NCBI RefSeq assembly: GCF_027912495.1
Contig: NZ_CP115463.1
Location: 620,001-684,000 of the forward strand
Direction: 5' to 3'
Length of the DNA stretch: 64,000 nucleotides
Source of the DNA: Caulobacter sp. NIBR1757
Lineage (GTDB): Bacteria; Pseudomonadota; Alphaproteobacteria; Caulobacterales; Caulobacteraceae
Every line of letters starts with the position of its first letter. Position 1 is the stretch's first letter. Position numbers and translations under genes: made by a program. Shown here piece by piece: positions 62,091-64,000 of this stretch. Under the pieces are notes generated by a model that had not been told where the DNA came from, did no database searches, and saw only the letters and a program-made list of their open reading frames with translations.

Positions 62091-62112
62091 GGGATCACGC
62101 CTCCCGGGCGGG

Positions 62113-62571
62113 TCAGTGGCCCTGCAATTGGGCAATGTCGTGCAGCAGATCCTCCGCGGGACGCTTGCAGACCCGCAGGGGAACGAACAGCTGCCGGCCG
62201 TTCGTCAGGGTCATGACCAGGTAGGACAGCTTGCCAAAGCCTCGCCTGCGGGACTCGACCGTGGCCTCGGCGATATCGGCGACGTTCGTCCGCGAAAACA
62301 GCCCGCTCAGATAGACGAGGCGATCATCGTCCAGCCACAGCACGCCCTTGCCGTGGAACAGCGCCAGGAAAAGAAACCCCTGCTCGACGAGGCCCCGCAC
62401 CGTGAAGGCGGCCGCCGCCAGCAGCAGGATCATCCAGAGTTCCGCCCCCCTGCCCTGCACGACATCGAGGGTCACGACCCCGGCCAGGGCCAGCAGGATG
62501 GCAAGATACAGCAGGGACATCGCCAGGATGGGCCATGTCCGCGCCGGCGAAATCTCAGCGATCGTTCTCAT
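62113..62571 (-). CDS. Hypothetical membrane protein with PH-like C-terminal domain
   Basis: 152 residues. Two membrane segments (about 15-37 and 45-68) and a beta-rich soluble part (KGVLWLDDDRLVYLSGLFSRTNVADIAEATV) like a bacterial PH domain. No functional motif. Lies 22 bases upstream of the dehydrogenase on the same strand, so co-transcription is possible. Confidence 0.6.
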   Translation of the reverse strand: MRTIAEISPARTWPILAMSLLYLAILLALAGVVTLDVVQGRGAELWMILLLAAAAFTVRGLVEQGFLFLALFHGKGVLWLDDDRLVYLSGLFSRTNVADIAEATVESRRRGFGKLSYLVMTLTNGRQLFVPLRVCKRPAEDLLHDIAQLQGH

Positions 62572-62810
62572 GTCGTCATCCGTGGGCGCCGTTCGGGGGA
62601 GATCCGAGGCTGCAGGACTGACGAGAATCTCCGCCCGCGCCAGCCTGCGCGAGGGGCGTGTTGGTCAATGATCAGACCGAATTCGCCAAAGGCGGTGACG
62701 ACGCCCCGGCGTCCGGTTTGGCCCCCTGAACTGTCCGGTTCGACCCTTGCGGGCGATGGGGGCCGGCGGCTGCAATGGCGGGCCAGCCAACCCTGTCCCG
62801 GACACCATCC

Positions 62811-64000
62811 ATGCCCCTCGCCGCCGTCATCAATGTCTCCGCCCTCAACGGAGCCGATGGCTTCCAGATCAGCGGCGCGGCCGTGGACGATTATACCGGC
62901 AGGCTGGTGGCGGCGATCGGCGACATCAACGCCGACGGCATCGTCGACTTCATGGTCAGCGCCGCGGGCCTGGACGGCAACGTGGCCAACTCGGGCGGCG
63001 CCTATGTGATCTTCGGCCGGACGAGCGGCTTTCCGGCCGACCTCAACGTTTCGACGCTGAACGGGACCAACGGCTTCCGGATTTCGGGCGAGGTCCTGAC
63101 CTACGCCAGCGCAGGCGCGACCGGTAACGCGATCTCGGCGGCGGGCGACATCAACGGCGACGGCATCGCCGACCTGATCATCGGCACCCCGGTGGCGTCC
63201 TCCAACGATTTCCAATCGGGAGCAGCCTGGGTCCTGTTCGGCCGCAATACGGCTGTCGCGGGGGGCTTCGCCAGCACGGTGGACCTGACCACCCTGAACG
63301 GCGCCGATGGCTTCCAGATCAACGGCGTCGGGGCGCAGACCGGCGGAGGCTCAACCGTCAGCGCGGCCGGCGACGTGAACGGCGATGGTTTCGACGACCT
63401 GCTGTTCACCGCCTACCGCACGGCCACGAACGGGGCGCTGTCGGGCACGACCTATGTGGTGTTTGGCCGCGACACAGCCGTGTCGGGGACGTTCGCGGCC
63501 AACCTGGAGCTCAGCAGCCTGAACGGCACCAACGGCTTCCGCATCCAGGGCGCGGCGGCCGGCGAATACTCCGGCTTCGCCGCCAGCGCGGCGGGCGATA
63601 TCAACCACGACGGCATCGACGACCTGCTGATCGGAGCCCTCAGCTCGGACGTCGCCGGCGACAACACCGGCGCCGCCTATGTCGTCTACGGCAAGAACAC
63701 GGCCGTCTCGGGCGCCTTCGCCGCCGATGTGCAGCTGAGCGGCCTCAATGGCGCCAACGGCTTCCGCATGACCGGCGTCAATGCGCAGGACGCGGCCGGC
63801 GTCAGCGTGGCTGCCGCCGGCGACATCAACGGTGACGGCATCGACGACCTCGTCATCGGCGCCCATGCCAGCGACAACGGCGGCGACTACTCCGGATCGA
63901 CCTATGTGGTGTTCGGCCGCAATACCGCCGTTTCAGGCGCCTTCGCCGCCAGCTTCAGCCTGTCGTCCCTGAACGGCGCCAACGGCTTCCGCCTGGACGG
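62811..64000 (+). CDS. FG-GAP repeat (integrin alpha beta-propeller) protein, partial
   Basis: Runs off the right edge, with about 397 residues visible and no signal peptide at the ATG at 62811. Repeats of about 70-80 residues: ALNGADGFQISG, then a calcium-binding loop D-x-N-x-D-G-x-x-D (DINADGIVD, DINGDGIAD, DVNGDGFDD, DINHDGIDD), then AYVIFGR. This is the integrin-alpha FG-GAP propeller; such proteins are usually large secreted surface or biofilm-type molecules exported by type I secretion. Upstream 239 bases hold no gene. Confidence 0.85.
   Translation, partial: MPLAAVINVSALNGADGFQISGAAVDDYTGRLVAAIGDINADGIVDFMVSAAGLDGNVANSGGAYVIFGRTSGFPADLNVSTLNGTNGFRISGEVLTYASAGATGNAISAAGDINGDGIADLIIGTPVASSNDFQSGAAWVLFGRNTAVAGGFASTVDLTTLNGADGFQINGVGAQTGGGSTVSAAGDVNGDGFDDLLFTAYRTATNGALSGTTYVVFGRDTAVSGTFAANLELSSLNGTNGFRIQGAAAGEYSGFAASAAGDINHDGIDDLLIGALSSDVAGDNTGAAYVVYGKNTAVSGAFAADVQLSGLNGANGFRMTGVNAQDAAGVSVAAAGDINGDGIDDLVIGAHASDNGGDYSGSTYVVFGRNTAVSGAFAASFSLSSLNGANGFRLD

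Noticed and set aside
62811..64000. Periodic DNA repeats suggesting CRISPR
   Set aside because: Periodicity is about 220 bases and coding, reflecting FG-GAP protein repeats with varying DNA, not short identical direct repeats with spacers.

Overview
The window is high-GC, densely coded DNA from an alphaproteobacterium, most likely a member of the Caulobacteraceae (Caulobacter/Phenylobacterium type). The grounds are the HWE-type kinase signalling, several TonB-dependent receptors, a PagL-like protein, catabolic P450/VOC/TetR clusters and frequent GTG/TTG starts. This placement is inferred from gene content only. The backbone is ordinary chromosome, interrupted by several visibly AT-richer or repeat-bounded insertions.

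Layout. 1-6.1 kb: a partial threonine/serine dehydratase, a PagL-like outer-membrane protein, a DUF559 nuclease inside a 65-nt inverted repeat, an M20 amidohydrolase, and a three-gene kinase/receiver operon. 6.2-8.0 kb: a low-GC HEPN + DUF262 defence-type pair. 8.1-25.3 kb: metabolic, redox and signalling genes (CMD protein, M28-like protein, HtrA-like protease, 1-Cys peroxiredoxin, hybrid kinase, secreted VWD-domain protein, TetR/P450/VOC, serine hydrolase, NCS1 permease, sarcosine-oxidase-type enzyme, DnaQ-like exonuclease, ABC-F protein). 25.4-29.2 kb (island A): a decayed terminase-small-subunit unit, a very AT-rich P-loop ATPase + membrane protein cassette, and a dead Y1 (REP-associated) transposase. 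29.3-32.6 kb: a tail-collar / unknown / EEP-nuclease operon. 32.8-35.2 kb: ECF sigma with DUF6768-like partner, and nhaA. 35.3-41.9 kb: a translationally coupled MoxR ATPase / small protein / degenerate-vWA protein / large repeat protein operon resembling the MoxR-vWA-beta-propeller ternary systems. 41.9-44.2 kb: a TonB receptor.

44.4-52.2 kb (island B) is the most exciting part. An intact terminase-small-subunit unit is followed by a complete putative RiPP locus: a Cys-rich precursor with a GG leader, a radical SAM maturase, a second Cys-rich precursor, a C39-peptidase ABC exporter and a dedicated TonB-dependent receptor. A truncated Y1 transposase lies at its right end. Islands A and B therefore share the same brackets: terminase unit on the left, Y1 transposase remnant on the right. 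Island B also has imperfect inverted repeats at its two ends.

52.3-64 kb returns to backbone: GST/LysR, a GlxA-type regulator, dienelactone hydrolase, PhzF, cupin, TetR with a hydrolase/NTF2 operon, tautomerase/ABM-like pair, TauE-type transporter, a zinc alcohol dehydrogenase, and the start of an FG-GAP repeat protein that runs off the right edge.
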